Assembly (NCBI GenBank): GCA_030690895.1
Contig: JAUYFQ010000084.1
Location: 1 to 56,660 of the forward strand
Origin: Sulfuricellaceae bacterium
GTDB taxonomy: Bacteria > Pseudomonadota > Gammaproteobacteria > Burkholderiales > Sulfuricellaceae
Reading direction: 5' to 3'
DNA length: 56,660 bases
Positions 33,826 to 44,427 of this stretch are shown here, in pieces (positions within the stretch are counted from its first letter, which is position 1; the number at the start of each line of letters is the position of its first letter). The notes below the pieces were generated by a model. That model made no database searches, was not told where the DNA came from, and saw only the letters and a list, made by a program, of their open reading frames with translations. The translations under genes were made by a program, and so were the position numbers.

Positions 33826-33909
33826 ACTCTCGAATTCGCTGCTCGCATACCCATTGCAGATGTCGATTCGCGTGACCAAATACCCATACAGCCGTTATCA
33901 TTACGACTT

Positions 33910-34449
33910 ATGGCATCTTCCTACAATATTATTCTTGTTGGCCTGATGGGCGCCGGCAAGACCACAGTCGGCAAAATTCTGGCAAAACATCTGGGCAAAG
34001 AATTTTACGATTCCGACCACGAGATCGAAAGACGCACTGGCGTCAAGATTCCGCTCATTTTCGAGGTTGAAGGCGAACCGGGTTTCAGGGACCGCGAGTC
34101 TGCTGTGATTGCCGAATTGTGCCAACTCGACAACATCATTTTGGCGACGGGTGGTGGCGTGGTTTTGAGAGAAGAGAACCGCAACACGCTCAAAAAAAAT
34201 GGCCGGGTGGTGTACCTGAGAGGGCAGGTTAAAGACCTCTGGGAACGGACCCGCCATGACCGCAATCGCCCCCTGTTACAAACCGCCGACCCCAGGGCCA
34301 GACTGCAGGAACTCTTCGTTCAGCGCGACCCCTTGTATCGTGAAGTGGCCGACATCATCATCGATACAGGTAGCCAGAGCGTACACTCGCTGGTTTACCA
34401 ACTGGAAAACAAACTAAAGGCGCTCTATCCTGACCATGCAAACACTTAA
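33910..34449 (+). CDS. aroK: Shikimate kinase AroK
   Basis: The 179-aa kinase phosphorylates shikimate at O3. P-loop [16 protein letters not shown] (near residue 9), [11 protein letters not shown] (shikimate-binding Asp), [14 protein letters not shown] and [21 protein letters not shown] (lid Arg) are intact. It begins aroK-aroB-dgt, the group that usually follows pilQ in betaproteobacteria. Here pilQ is 7.7 kb away and inverted. The aroB ATG lies 14 bases inside its 3' end. Confidence 0.95.
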   Translation: MASSYNIILVGLMGAGKTTVGKILAKHLGKEFYDSDHEIERRTGVKIPLIFEVEGEPGFRDRESAVIAELCQLDNIILATGGGVVLREENRNTLKKNGRVVYLRGQVKDLWERTRHDRNRPLLQTADPRARLQELFVQRDPLYREVADIIIDTGSQSVHSLVYQLENKLKALYPDHANT

Positions 34450-35521
34450 CGTTGATCTGGGGGAGCGCTCCTACCCTATACATATCGGTGCAAAACTACT
34501 GGATCAGGCAGCCTTGCTCGAACCCCATCTGGCACAGAAACGTGTTGCCATCATTACCAACACGACCGTTGCGCCGCTTTATCTTGACCAGCTTTCGGAT
34601 ACCCTCACGCGCTTGTCCGTCGACATTCTGCCTATCGTGCTGCCAGATGGGGAGGCCTACAAGAACGGCGAGACCCTGAACAGCATTTACGATACCCTGC
34701 TCAAGCACCGCTGTGAGCGTAAAACCACGCTGATCGCACTAGGCGGCGGGGTGATTGGCGATCTGACCGGATATGCGGCGGCAAGCTATCTGCGCGGCGT
34801 GCCTTTCATCCAGGCGCCCACCACGCTGCTTGCCCAGGTGGATTCCTCGGTGGGCGGCAAAACCGGCATCAATCACCCGCTCGGCAAGAACATGATCGGT
34901 GCGTTTTACCAGCCGCGTGTGGTGCTGGCTGATACTGCCACACTGGACACACTGCCAGACCGCGAACTCTCGGCTGGTCTGGCTGAAATCATCAAATATG
35001 GACTCATTCGGGATCTGCCATTTTTCGAGTGGCTGGAATCCAACATGGGCAAGCTGCGGGCCCGCAACAAGGAAGCGCTGGCTTACGCCATTCACCGCTC
35101 TTGCCAGAACAAGGCTGCCGTGGTGGCCGCTGACGAGCGCGAAGGCGGGGTACGCGCCCTGCTGAATCTGGGTCATACCTTCGGCCACGCCATCGAGGCC
35201 GGCATGGGTTACGGCAACTGGCTACATGGCGAGGCTGTGGCTGGTGGAACAGTCCTGGCTGCCGACCTTTCCTGCCGCATGGGCTGGATCAGCGAGCACG
35301 ATGTGGATCGTGTCCGTGCCCTGTTCAGGTTGGCGGGACTTCCCGACAATGCACCGGATCTTGGCGTTGAGGCATACCTCGATTACATGGGACTGGACAA
35401 GAAAGTGGAAGAAGGAAAAATTCGTTTCGTGTTACTCAAGTCCATCGGCGAAGCCGTCGTGTCAGGCGCACCAACCGGGCCGCTTGCAGCCGCATTAAGC
35501 GGCTTCGTGCAAACGCCATGA
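34436..35521 (+). CDS. aroB: 3-dehydroquinate synthase AroB
   Basis: The 361-aa NAD- and zinc-dependent enzyme converts DAHP to 3-dehydroquinate, the second step of the shikimate pathway. [59 protein letters not shown] and the zinc ligands in [24 protein letters not shown] are present. Overlaps aroK by 14 bases and dgt by four. Confidence 0.96.
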   Translation: MQTLNVDLGERSYPIHIGAKLLDQAALLEPHLAQKRVAIITNTTVAPLYLDQLSDTLTRLSVDILPIVLPDGEAYKNGETLNSIYDTLLKHRCERKTTLIALGGGVIGDLTGYAAASYLRGVPFIQAPTTLLAQVDSSVGGKTGINHPLGKNMIGAFYQPRVVLADTATLDTLPDRELSAGLAEIIKYGLIRDLPFFEWLESNMGKLRARNKEALAYAIHRSCQNKAAVVAADEREGGVRALLNLGHTFGHAIEAGMGYGNWLHGEAVAGGTVLAADLSCRMGWISEHDVDRVRALFRLAGLPDNAPDLGVEAYLDYMGLDKKVEEGKIRFVLLKSIGEAVVSGAPTGPLAAALSGFVQTP

Positions 35522-36639
35522 GTGATCTCGCCGCCTACGCAGCTCACTCCGAAAAAACGCGCGGAAGGCGCCATTTTGAACCGGTCCCATCGGGTCGAAG
35601 TGACTTCGAGCGTGATCGTGACCGCATCATCCATTCCACCGCCTTCAGAAGACTGGAGTACAAAACCCAGGTGTTCGTCAATCACGAAGGCGACCTGTTC
35701 CGTACACGACTAACCCATAGCCTGGAAGTCGCGCAAATAGGCCGCACGATTGCCAGGAATCTGCAACTCAACGAGGTTCTGGTCGAGGCAATTGCCCTGG
35801 CGCACGACTTGGGGCATACACCTTTCGGGCATGCGGGACAGGACGAGCTGAATGCCTGCATGAAGGACCATGGCGGATTCGAGCATAATCTCCAATCCCT
35901 GCGCGTGGTCGATCTGCTTGAAGAACGCTACGCCGACTTTGACGGCCTGAATTTATGTTTCGAGACTCGTGAAGGAATACTCAAGCACTGCTCTGTGCCC
36001 AATGCCAGCGCATTGGGTGAAGTGGGCGAACGTTTTCTGCAAAACAGGCGTCCCAGCCTGGAAGCGCAGGTGGCGAACCTGGCTGATGAAATTGCCTATA
36101 ACAATCACGATGTGGACGACGGTCTGCGTTCAGGCCTGATCACGCTGGAACAGTTATCCGGGGTCAGTCTGTTTTCGCGGCATCTGGCCATGGCCAGGGA
36201 ACACCATCCCCAGCTGGAAGGACGTCGGCTGATTCATGAAACAGTACGCCGAATGATCAACACGCTGGTTCTGGATCTGGTCGCGCAAAGCGCCAGCAAT
36301 ATTCAGGCAGCGATGCCTGGCTCACTGGATGACGTGCGCAAAACCGATCCGCTCATTGCATTTAGCCCGCCAGTTGCTGCCGAGCAACGCGCACTCAAGC
36401 ATTTCCTTCGACAGCACCTGTATCGCCATTATCTGGTCGAGCGCATGAGCCTCAAGACGCGCCGTATCGTGCGCGAATTGTTTGTCGCCTTTTTCGAGCA
36501 ACCCTCCTTGCTCGCGCCGCAATACCAAATCAAGGCAAAAGAGGATAAAGCCAGGACCATTGCCGACTATATTGCCGGCATGACTGATCGCTACGCTTAT
36601 AGGGAATATAGAAGGCTGTTTTCTATCGAGGAAATGTAG
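35518..36639 (+). CDS. dGTPase-like HD-domain triphosphohydrolase
   Basis: The 373-aa HD-superfamily protein carries the family signature [15 protein letters not shown] (first His), [17 protein letters not shown] (HD pair) and [14 protein letters not shown] (final Asp). It belongs to the dgt type-2 group, which hydrolyses dNTPs to deoxynucleosides and triphosphate and may limit dNTP pools. The start (ATGA) overlaps the aroB stop, the classic arrangement. It is convergent with livF, with 10 bp between. Confidence 0.92.
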   Translation: MSDLAAYAAHSEKTRGRRHFEPVPSGRSDFERDRDRIIHSTAFRRLEYKTQVFVNHEGDLFRTRLTHSLEVAQIGRTIARNLQLNEVLVEAIALAHDLGHTPFGHAGQDELNACMKDHGGFEHNLQSLRVVDLLEERYADFDGLNLCFETREGILKHCSVPNASALGEVGERFLQNRRPSLEAQVANLADEIAYNNHDVDDGLRSGLITLEQLSGVSLFSRHLAMAREHHPQLEGRRLIHETVRRMINTLVLDLVAQSASNIQAAMPGSLDDVRKTDPLIAFSPPVAAEQRALKHFLRQHLYRHYLVERMSLKTRRIVRELFVAFFEQPSLLAPQYQIKAKEDKARTIADYIAGMTDRYAYREYRRLFSIEEM

Positions 36640-36649
36640 CCTCAGAGTT

Positions 36650-37357
36650 CTATTCACCCAGGTAGGCGTGCCTCACCCGGGGATCCTTGATGAGTTTCCC
36701 CGCTTCCCCAGACAGGGTAAGCAACCCGCCCTCCAGTACATAGGCACGATCACTGATTTCCAGCGCCAGCTTGGCGTTCTGCTCCACTAGCAGGATCGTG
36801 ACACCCGTAGAAGCGATGCTCAGTATGGTCTCAAATATTTTCTGCACCATCAGCGGCGCCAAACCCATGCTGGGTTCGTCCAGTAACAGTAATTTCGGCC
36901 GGGACATCATGGCGCGCCCAATGGCCAGCATTTGCTGCTCCCCGCCGGACAGCGTGCCTGCCTGTTGCTTTTTTCGCTCGTACAAGCGTGGAAACAAATG
37001 GTAGACATGCTCCATGTCCTGCTGGATCAGGGGCCGATCTTTTCTGCTGTAAGCACCCATCAGCAGATTCTCTTCTACGGCAAGGCGAGAAAAAATCCCT
37101 CGCCCTTCCGGAACAAGAGCAATACCGTTGCTAACCAGTTCATGCACCTGCCATTCAGAAAGCGACTGGCCACGATAACTCATCGTTCCAGTTGCGGGAA
37201 GCAGTCTGGCCAGCGCTTTCAGTGTGCTTGTTTTGCCGGCCCCATTTGCACCGATCAGGCAAACCATCTCCCCCTCGGCGACGTCCAGATCAATACCTTT
37301 GACGGCACGAATGCCTCCATATGACACATTAAGCCCGCGTACCTCAAGCAAGTTCAC
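36650..37357 (-). CDS. livF: Branched-chain amino acid ABC transporter, ATPase LivF
   Basis: The 235-aa ABC protein has Walker A GANGAGKTSTLKAL, signature LSGGEQQMLAIGRAM, and Walker B LLLLDEPSMGLAP followed by the H-loop-equivalent LLVEQNAKLAL, the LivF form. It energises uptake of branched-chain or related amino acids with LivG, LivH and LivM. GTG at 37357 overlaps the livG stop. It is last in the minus-strand operon livK-H-M-G-F. Confidence 0.92.
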   Translation of the reverse strand: MNLLEVRGLNVSYGGIRAVKGIDLDVAEGEMVCLIGANGAGKTSTLKALARLLPATGTMSYRGQSLSEWQVHELVSNGIALVPEGRGIFSRLAVEENLLMGAYSRKDRPLIQQDMEHVYHLFPRLYERKKQQAGTLSGGEQQMLAIGRAMMSRPKLLLLDEPSMGLAPLMVQKIFETILSIASTGVTILLVEQNAKLALEISDRAYVLEGGLLTLSGEAGKLIKDPRVRHAYLGE

Positions 37358-38118
37358 GCCGCCTCGCTTCCAAGATACGCCTCAATGACCTTGGCGTTTT
37401 TCTGGACCTCGGCCGGGGTACCTTCGGCAATTTTTTTGCCATAATCCAGAACGGCTATGCGGTCGCACAAACCCATTACCAGTTTCATGTCATGTTCGAT
37501 CAATAACAGGGTAACGCCATCCTTGCGAATGGTTTGCAGCAGTGTTTTGAGCGTGTCTGTTTCGCTTGGGTTCATCCCGGCAGCGGGCTCATCCAGCGCG
37601 AGCAGTTTTGGATCAGTTGCCAGCGCACGGGCGATTTCCAGGCGCCGCTGATCACCATAAGAAAGGTGTTTGGCCAGCGTATTGCAGTGTTTTTCAATGC
37701 CGACATAGGCCAGCAATTCTGTCGACCTGCGGCGGATTTCCAGCTCTTCGTTGCGTGTGCGCTTATTTCTCATTACCGCACCAAATAGTCCTGCGGCAGT
37801 TCTGACATGCCGCCCTACCATCACGTTTTCCAGTGCGCTCATGTTGGCAAACAGCCGGATATTCTGGAATGTTCGAGCCAATCCGGATCGGACGACCATG
37901 CTGGGTTTAAGTCCGTTCAGAGTCGTATTACCAAGCTCAATTCTGCCTTCATCCAGTGAATACAATCCGGTAAGAACATTGAATAGTGTTGTCTTCCCCG
38001 CACCATTTGGTCCGATCAGGCCATATATCTCACCAGAATCAATATGCAATGACACTTCATTCAGCGCCACCAAACCACCGAATCGCTTGCTCACTTTTTC
38101 AGCACGGAACAAACTCAC
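37354..38118 (-). CDS. livG: Branched-chain amino acid ABC transporter, ATPase LivG
   Basis: The 254-aa ABC protein has Walker [15 protein letters not shown], the LivG-type signature [15 protein letters not shown], and Walker [17 protein letters not shown] with [17 protein letters not shown]. It pairs with LivF below the LivHM membrane dimer. It uses a GTG start (38118), two bases downstream of the livM stop. Confidence 0.92.
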   Translation of the reverse strand: MSLFRAEKVSKRFGGLVALNEVSLHIDSGEIYGLIGPNGAGKTTLFNVLTGLYSLDEGRIELGNTTLNGLKPSMVVRSGLARTFQNIRLFANMSALENVMVGRHVRTAAGLFGAVMRNKRTRNEELEIRRRSTELLAYVGIEKHCNTLAKHLSYGDQRRLEIARALATDPKLLALDEPAAGMNPSETDTLKTLLQTIRKDGVTLLLIEHDMKLVMGLCDRIAVLDYGKKIAEGTPAEVQKNAKVIEAYLGSEAA

Positions 38119-38121
38119 GTA

Positions 38122-39222
38122 TCACCTCTGTGCATCGTAAAGCGCTTCCTGCTCGTGTTCCAGTACGGAATCATCACTTTCAAACTCTCTGCGTCGTATT
38201 CTGGAGGGCCACAGACCGCTAGGGCGATAGATCATGATCAGGATCAGCGCCAATCCGAACAACAGCATTCTCAAATCTGCGGGATCCACCACCACCCGAC
38301 CAAAAAGGAATTGTTCCAGGGGACCGACGTATCGGAGTGCTTCTGGCAAAACAGTCAGAAGCACAGCGCCCAGTATTACGCCTGGGATATGCCCCATCCC
38401 CCCCAGTACTACCATGCATAGAATCATGACTGATTCCATCAGGTTGAAACTTTCTGGGCTGACGAATCCCTGGAATCCGGCAAATAACCCGCCCGAGATA
38501 CCGCCAAAGCTGGCACCCATGGCAAATGCCAGTAGTTTGATATTGCGTGTGTTGATGCCACTTGCTTCAGCGGCCACCTCGTCCTCTCGAATCGCGACCC
38601 AGGCCCGCCCTATGCGTGAGTCCTGAAGGCGAATCGAGACAAAGATGATCACAAGCGCCAGCAATAGGAATAAGTAGTAAATTGCGTGGGTGCCCGGCAG
38701 GTGCATTCCCATCAAGGGAATATTTCCGCTCAGCGCCACGCCTGCTATGGTGATTGGATCTATCAGGCTGATGCCTTGTGGGCCATTTGTGATGTTGACC
38801 GGCGCATTCAGATTATTCAGAAAGATCCGGATGATCTCTCCAAAACCCAAGGTAACGATCGCGAGGTAGTCACCTCTCAACTTAAGCGTTGGGGTGCCCA
38901 GCAAAACCCCAAACAAGCCCGCCAGTGCAGCCCCGGCCAAGAGAATTGACCAGAACGGCAGATGCAATCCCAAGTGAGGTGAGGCCAGCAATGCGTATGT
39001 GTATGCGCCCACGGCGTAGAATGCAACATAGCCCAGATCAAGCAAGCCGGCGTATCCCACAACAATATTCAGGCCCAATGCCAGCATGATGTACAGCAGG
39101 GCGAAATCAAGGATTCGCACCCACCCCCGGCCCATCGATGCATCTACCAGGAATGGTGCGATGGCCAGCATTGTGCCAAGCAGAATGAATGCGAACCAGA
39201 CCTTTTTCCGTTCGTTGGTCAA
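38122..39222 (-). CDS. livM: Branched-chain amino acid ABC transporter, permease LivM
   Basis: The 366-aa membrane protein has about nine helices. [26 protein letters not shown] and [16 protein letters not shown] are the LivM signatures, with [18 protein letters not shown] as the cytoplasmic coupling loop. A TTG start is used (39222), overlapping the livH TGA (TTGA). The C-terminal 40 residues are charged and cytoplasmic. Confidence 0.92.
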   Translation of the reverse strand: MTNERKKVWFAFILLGTMLAIAPFLVDASMGRGWVRILDFALLYIMLALGLNIVVGYAGLLDLGYVAFYAVGAYTYALLASPHLGLHLPFWSILLAGAALAGLFGVLLGTPTLKLRGDYLAIVTLGFGEIIRIFLNNLNAPVNITNGPQGISLIDPITIAGVALSGNIPLMGMHLPGTHAIYYLFLLLALVIIFVSIRLQDSRIGRAWVAIREDEVAAEASGINTRNIKLLAFAMGASFGGISGGLFAGFQGFVSPESFNLMESVMILCMVVLGGMGHIPGVILGAVLLTVLPEALRYVGPLEQFLFGRVVVDPADLRMLLFGLALILIMIYRPSGLWPSRIRRREFESDDSVLEHEQEALYDAQR

Positions 39223-40148
39223 GGCCGTTCCGCCACTCGCTCGCCCAATAGACCGGATGGTCGAAGTACCAGGACGCCAATCAGGACAAAAAATGCAAAT
39301 ACATCCTGATAGTGACTACCGAGTAATCCGCCGCTCAGGTCACCAATGTAACCCGCTCCCATACTCTCGATTATGCCCAGCAGGAGACCACCCAGCATCG
39401 CGCCCGGGATGTTCCCAACCCCCCCCAGCACGGCGGCGGTAAATGCCTTCAGGCCCAGCATGAATCCCATTGTGTAATGTGCGATGCCATAGTAAGCACT
39501 GACCATCAATCCCGCTATAGCCGCCAGAATAGAACCCATGATGAAGGTGATGGAAATAACCCGGTTCACATCCACCCCCATCAATCCAGCCACTTCTGGC
39601 GCCTGCGCTGTCGCGCGCATGGCGCGACCTATCGATGTATTCTTGATCAGGGTGGCCAGTCCAGCCATCAATGATACGGAGAGAATTACGATGAGGATTT
39701 GCACGTCGGTGATTGTTGCACCGGCAATATCGTAGTGCTGGCTTGGCAGGATGGATGGGAATGAAATGTACTTCTTGCCCCACACCATCATGGCGATATT
39801 TTGCAAAACGATGGATACGCCGATGGCGGTAATCAATGGCGCGAGGCGGGGCGCCTTGCGTAATGGTCGATAGGCTACTCGCTCAACAAGAAATCCGATG
39901 ATGGCACAGACCAGAATCGCCACCATGAGGCCTGCAAGTATAAGCATCGTGGCTGGCACATCCACCCCGCCGGCAACTAGTGCATTGACTACCGCCAGCG
40001 AAACCATTGCACCGATCATCACAACCTCACCATGCGCAAAATTAATGAGTTCGAGGATACCGTATACCATGGTGTAGCCAAGCGCGATCAGTGCATACAC
40101 ACTGCCCAGCACCAGGCCATTTATGAGTTGTTGGAGAAAGATATCCAA
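39219..40148 (-). CDS. livH: Branched-chain amino acid ABC transporter, permease LivH
   Basis: The 309-aa permease has about eight membrane helices. It shows the N-terminal LINGLVLGSVYALIALGYTMVYGILELINFAHGE signature and the coupling loop RAMRATAQAPEVAGLMGVD. It dimerises with LivM to form the channel. It lies 97 bp after livK; that gap holds nothing I can name. Confidence 0.93.
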   Translation of the reverse strand: MDIFLQQLINGLVLGSVYALIALGYTMVYGILELINFAHGEVVMIGAMVSLAVVNALVAGGVDVPATMLILAGLMVAILVCAIIGFLVERVAYRPLRKAPRLAPLITAIGVSIVLQNIAMMVWGKKYISFPSILPSQHYDIAGATITDVQILIVILSVSLMAGLATLIKNTSIGRAMRATAQAPEVAGLMGVDVNRVISITFIMGSILAAIAGLMVSAYYGIAHYTMGFMLGLKAFTAAVLGGVGNIPGAMLGGLLLGIIESMGAGYIGDLSGGLLGSHYQDVFAFFVLIGVLVLRPSGLLGERVAERP

Positions 40149-40245
40149 TGAAGTTTCTGCAGGGGTAATCGGTATAAAATATTCAATGCTGACTACAGCA
40201 TGTAGGCCACATGAAAATTATGTCTGGTTCAATTCGGGCAGCGAA

Positions 40246-41424
40246 TCACCGTTCGGTAACGGTGCCGCCAATGGTCTCAATCACGGCCCACTTTCCATTC
40301 TTCACTTGGTACAGTGTAATTGCGCCATTTCTAATATCACCTTTTTCATCGAATGAAATTTTAGCCGTTACACCTTCATGCGTGATTGTTGCCAATGCGG
40401 GGAGGTATCGGGCTGGATCGGTTGAGTCTGCTTTCTGCATAGCGGCAATCAACACAGATACTGCGTCGTAACAGTAAGGTGCATAGAGCTGAATTTCGCC
40501 ATACTTTGCATTAAATCGCTTGGCAAAGTCCAGACCTCCCGGCATCTTCTCTAACGGCAAACCAGGTAACGAACTATATGCACCTTCAGCCGCCGATAGT
40601 CCTGCAAGCTTTATAAATTCAGGCGTGCTACCACCATCACCAGTTAGAAATATGGACTGGATACCCAAGGATTTAATCTGCTTCAGCATTGGTCCACCCT
40701 GTGCGTCCATTCCCCCGAAGAAGACCAAATCGGCTTTTTTGCCTTTGATCGTGGTCAGAATAGCCATAAAGTCGGTGGACTTGTCTGTCGTGAATTCGCG
40801 AGAAACGATTTCGCCCCCAGCAGCTTTGGCAGCTTTTTCAAATTGGTCCGCCAAGCCTTGTCCGTAGGCAGTACGATCATCAATAATTGCGATTTTTCTC
40901 ACTGCCAATTTCTTGACAGCAAATTCACCTAATACTTTGCCTTGCTGAATATCATTCGGCATTACGCGAAATGCCGTTTTGAAGCCCTGCTCGGTATATT
41001 TTGGATTCGTTGCTGACGGGGAAATTTGTACAATTCCGGCATCGAAATAGATCTTTGATGCCGGGATCGTCGTACCTGAATTCAAGTGCCCAATTATTCC
41101 GCTTACCTGGGCATCAACCATTTTCTGCGCAACAATGGTTGCGGCTCGCGGATCAGCCTGGTCGTCCTCGCTCAGCATTTCAAACCTGATTTTTTTCCCG
41201 CCAATTACAATTCCTTTGGCATTCGCGTCATCCAAAGCCAAGCGGGTTCCGTTTTCGTTGTCTTTCCCAAGGTGGGATTGTGGTCCAGTCAGCGGCTGAA
41301 CTGCGCCAATCTGGATGGATTTTTCCTGATTCTGGCCAGCCCGGCCAGTTTCATTCTTCTCGCAAGCAGTCAATGTTGTTGCTAGTGCTATTGCGGCGAG
41401 AATCGATATCGTAAATTGCTTCAT
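40246..41424 (-). CDS. livK: Branched-chain amino acid-type binding protein, lipoprotein form (LivK)
   Basis: The 392-aa type I periplasmic binding protein captures the ligand and hands it to LivHMGF. The signal ends LATTLTAC, a lipobox, so it is predicted to be anchored as a lipoprotein instead of being free as in E. coli. Mature motifs are IQIGAVQPLTGPQSHLGKDNENGTRLALDDANA, the SATNPKYTEQGFKTAFR hinge and YGQGLADQFEKAAK. Ligand specificity (Leu/Ile/Val, urea or amides) cannot be told from this. Confidence 0.92.
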   Translation of the reverse strand: MKQFTISILAAIALATTLTACEKNETGRAGQNQEKSIQIGAVQPLTGPQSHLGKDNENGTRLALDDANAKGIVIGGKKIRFEMLSEDDQADPRAATIVAQKMVDAQVSGIIGHLNSGTTIPASKIYFDAGIVQISPSATNPKYTEQGFKTAFRVMPNDIQQGKVLGEFAVKKLAVRKIAIIDDRTAYGQGLADQFEKAAKAAGGEIVSREFTTDKSTDFMAILTTIKGKKADLVFFGGMDAQGGPMLKQIKSLGIQSIFLTGDGGSTPEFIKLAGLSAAEGAYSSLPGLPLEKMPGGLDFAKRFNAKYGEIQLYAPYCYDAVSVLIAAMQKADSTDPARYLPALATITHEGVTAKISFDEKGDIRNGAITLYQVKNGKWAVIETIGGTVTER

Positions 41425-41515
41425 TTTTTACTCGAATTCTAGGTTATTTCATGATTTTCTAACTAGTTCATGACGTTGTATGATCATTACGTTCCAGCGC
41501 ATGGGGAAGCCCTCC

Positions 41516-41553
41516 GTAAAAATGAAATGCCAGCACTATTGGCTGGCATTTCA
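41516..41553 (-). terminator. Terminator of the pilMNOPQ operon
   Basis: TGAAATGCCAGC (41523-41534) pairs perfectly with GCTGGCATTTCA (41542-41553). Reading minus, the stem is followed by TTTTTAC. It lies 28 bp beyond the pilQ stop, so it is a strong rho-independent end for the pil operon and separates it from livK. Confidence 0.85.
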
Positions 41554-41581
41554 TGCTTGATACTTTGGGTATCTAAATACC

Positions 41582-43885
41582 TTACTGAACTTTAAGTGCT
41601 TCCTTTACTATTTTCGGTGTAAGGAAGATCATCAACTCCCTTTTTTCATCACTCTTGTGACTGGTCTTAAATAGATTCCCCAGCATAGGCAAGTCACCAA
41701 GCCAAGGCACTTTAGTTACATCATTTCTAGTTTCTTGTTGAAAAATACCCCCCAAGACGGCAGTATCTCCGTTGTTGACCAGAATTTGTGTTTTAACCCG
41801 ATTGAAGTTAATCGCTGGACCAGCTCTAGTCTCTTCGCCCGGCTCGTCCTTGGTAACTTCAACATCGAGGAGAATAGAGTCATTATTGAGAATTTGCGGA
41901 TTAACCAAAAGGCACAACGCTGCATTTCTGAACTCGGTAACCGTACCACTTTGGCTAATTGACAGATATGGCAACTCTACCCCCTGCAAAATTGCAGCAG
42001 GTCTCTGATTTGAGGTCATTACTCGAGGGCTCGAAATAATTTCACCTTTCAAATCAGCTTCCATTGCTGTTAATTCCAAACTAACCAAATTGCCGCTTCC
42101 CAAATTTAGTAATGACAGGGCTAACGAACCAGCCGCATTTGGCACACCAAGATTTACATTTGAGTTTCCACCAATTCCACTCCCGGTGGTTTTCGTTATG
42201 TCGTACTCGACCTTGCCATCGTTATACTTTAACGGTCCAGCAACACCATCTGGCGGCAATCGAACATTGGAGGCCGTTACAATAGAATTTTCCAAATTTT
42301 GTGAAGCCGACAGTCGATGTGTGCCATTTACTATACCGGCCTGCTGCATGCCCAAGCGCACACCGAGGTCTCTTCCAAATCCGCTGCTCGCTATGACAAC
42401 GCGCGCCTCGATCATGACCTGTTTCGCTGGGACATCAATTACACTAAAAAGCTTTCTGATTTCTTCATGCTTGGAAGGAATTTCGTTGACAATAAGTATG
42501 TTGGTTTTCAATTCGTATGTCACAGCACCGCGTTTTGACATAACGCTGTTTTTCTCATCATCACTCCCTGACCCGGCGCCTTTTGCTGATGTCGCCGACC
42601 TCAATCCAGTTGCCGAGCGCTCACACGAAATGGCAACGGCATCACTTGCTGCGGAACCGGCCTCACCTTTTAGCATCCTGGCTGCAGTATCCGCCCGGAG
42701 GTAATTCAATGAATAATACTCAGTCTGAAGTGGCTCAAGTTCTGTAACTTGTTGCTTAGCTTCTAGTTCTGATTTTTCTTTTACTGCTAGCTCGTCCCGT
42801 GGCGCCACCCAAACCACATTTCCATTTTTCCTTTTATCAAGCCCCTTGGCATTCAAAATAATATCCAGCGCCTGGTCCCACGGCACATCCTTCAGCCTCA
42901 GGGTCAAGGAGCCTGAAACTGAATCGCTGGTAATGATATTCAGATTGGTAAAGTCCGCAATGACTTGCAACACTGTCCGAACATCTACATTTTGGAAGTT
43001 GAGAGATAGCTTCTCTCCAGCATAGCCAGTTTTACCCGACTGAATCATCTTGTTAGGATCTTCTTGTATCTTTTTTACATCGACGATGAACTGCTTGTCC
43101 GCCTGATATGCCGAGTATTCCCAAAGCCCCTGCGGCTCGATAACGACCCTCGAACTCTTACCAAATGATGTCGACGTCACAGACTTAACTGGAGTGCCGA
43201 AATCGTTAACATCCAGCTTTCTCGACATCTGAGATGGCAGCGTTGTGTCCAGAAAATCAATGACCAGGTTTTTCCCTTGTTTTCGGATATCAATCCCGGT
43301 CGAAGCATCAGACAGCCCCACAACGATACGCCCCTCCCCGTTATTTCCACGCCTGAAATCCACCATTTCCAACGAGTGCCCCTGGCGAGACAAACCTGCC
43401 TCGGCGAATCTGGTGGTCTCATTCGTACTACCTGGGGACGCAGTTGAGCCTGCTTGCAGTGTTATAAAAAGGGTTTTCCCTTCTATTCTCGTTTCGTAGC
43501 CTGCCGACTTTGCCAGGTTCATCACAAGTCGCGTTCTGGCTCCTGACTGAACAATATTTATGCTTCTCAGCGCAGCACTACCTACGTCGACAACGGCTCT
43601 TCCGGTTGCGTTCGCCGCATCTGGAAAGTCCAGCGCAATGCGTGGCGGGTTATTGGTCGAGAACCCGGCTGGTGGGGCGGCAAGCAGCTCTTTCAGCGTC
43701 ACCTTGACTTCAACTTTTCCACCCTGATATGTCGAAAAACTCACATCTTCAATTGCATTCGACATTGCTTTCGCTTGCGATCCGCTCTGAATGTCAGCCG
43801 CCATCCCCATTACGGGGCCAAATGCCAGCAGGAAAGACACCCAAGCCCCGGCATATAATTTCTTGGATATTTTTGACGTAATCAT
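41582..43885 (-). CDS. pilQ: PilQ, type IV pilus secretin
   Basis: The 767-aa outer-membrane secretin lets the pilus exit. It has a signal peptide (to about MGMAA), two AMIN domains (about 45-140 and 165-270) that bind peptidoglycan, an STN/N0 domain (LSLNFQNVDVRTVLQVIADFT, about 300-370), N1, and the secretin barrel (SSPRVMTSNQRPA, VPWLGDLPMLGNLFK, LMIFLTPKIV). A Ser/Gly-rich stretch near 425-450 precedes N1-like sequence. The ATG at 43885 with AGGGG before it is preferred to the GTG six bases upstream. Last of pilMNOPQ. Confidence 0.94.
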   Translation of the reverse strand: MITSKISKKLYAGAWVSFLLAFGPVMGMAADIQSGSQAKAMSNAIEDVSFSTYQGGKVEVKVTLKELLAAPPAGFSTNNPPRIALDFPDAANATGRAVVDVGSAALRSINIVQSGARTRLVMNLAKSAGYETRIEGKTLFITLQAGSTASPGSTNETTRFAEAGLSRQGHSLEMVDFRRGNNGEGRIVVGLSDASTGIDIRKQGKNLVIDFLDTTLPSQMSRKLDVNDFGTPVKSVTSTSFGKSSRVVIEPQGLWEYSAYQADKQFIVDVKKIQEDPNKMIQSGKTGYAGEKLSLNFQNVDVRTVLQVIADFTNLNIITSDSVSGSLTLRLKDVPWDQALDIILNAKGLDKRKNGNVVWVAPRDELAVKEKSELEAKQQVTELEPLQTEYYSLNYLRADTAARMLKGEAGSAASDAVAISCERSATGLRSATSAKGAGSGSDDEKNSVMSKRGAVTYELKTNILIVNEIPSKHEEIRKLFSVIDVPAKQVMIEARVVIASSGFGRDLGVRLGMQQAGIVNGTHRLSASQNLENSIVTASNVRLPPDGVAGPLKYNDGKVEYDITKTTGSGIGGNSNVNLGVPNAAGSLALSLLNLGSGNLVSLELTAMEADLKGEIISSPRVMTSNQRPAAILQGVELPYLSISQSGTVTEFRNAALCLLVNPQILNNDSILLDVEVTKDEPGEETRAGPAINFNRVKTQILVNNGDTAVLGGIFQQETRNDVTKVPWLGDLPMLGNLFKTSHKSDEKRELMIFLTPKIVKEALKVQ

Positions 43886-43893
43886 GGCCACCC

Positions 43894-44427
43894 CTATTTC
43901 TTCAATTGATCCTGGCCAGACTCTTCAGCCAGGGTTATGCTATTTTCTTTTTCGCTCCAATCGCCCGCGCTATCCTCGACGATTTCTTTCACATTAACTT
44001 CACTGGCAGAAATCGTCACGACGGTTCCGTAATTAACTCCCAAGTGATTTCCGATCTTTACTCGATGCAAACTGTTGTCTGGGGCTTTGATCAGGGCATA
44101 GAAAACGCTGTTTTGTTCCAGCGTTCCAACCATTTTCAGCTTTTCAAGTTCAAATGACTCCAGTGCTTCCTTCCGCCTATTCAGGTCGGGCTGAATCAGC
44201 CCACCGCCTGATCCACTGGAAGGCTTAAGTTTTCTTGGTTTGAATGGCTCTGGTTCGCTGAATGCTTCATATATAAATGGCTCATATGGTTTCACCTCTG
44301 GAATTGGATCAACCTTTCCGTGCATACCCTGCCCAGAGTCCTGGATAAATTGTTCCAGATCATCGTGCGCTCCGCCGCTGCACGCGCTCAAGCCAGTCAG
44401 CAATCCGAGTATTATCAGACGTCTCAC
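43894..44427 (-). CDS. pilP: PilP, type IV pilus inner-membrane lipoprotein
   Basis: The 177-aa protein has a signal peptide ending LTGLSAC, a lipobox. A Pro-rich linker follows (PIPEVKPYEPFIYEAF..PEPFKPRK), then the compact HR domain (ALESFELEKLKMVGTLEQNSVFYALIKAPDNSLHRVKIGNHLG). PilP ties PilNO in the inner membrane to PilQ. It overlaps pilO by four bases. Confidence 0.93.
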   Translation of the reverse strand: MRRLIILGLLTGLSACSGGAHDDLEQFIQDSGQGMHGKVDPIPEVKPYEPFIYEAFSEPEPFKPRKLKPSSGSGGGLIQPDLNRRKEALESFELEKLKMVGTLEQNSVFYALIKAPDNSLHRVKIGNHLGVNYGTVVTISASEVNVKEIVEDSAGDWSEKENSITLAEESGQDQLKK

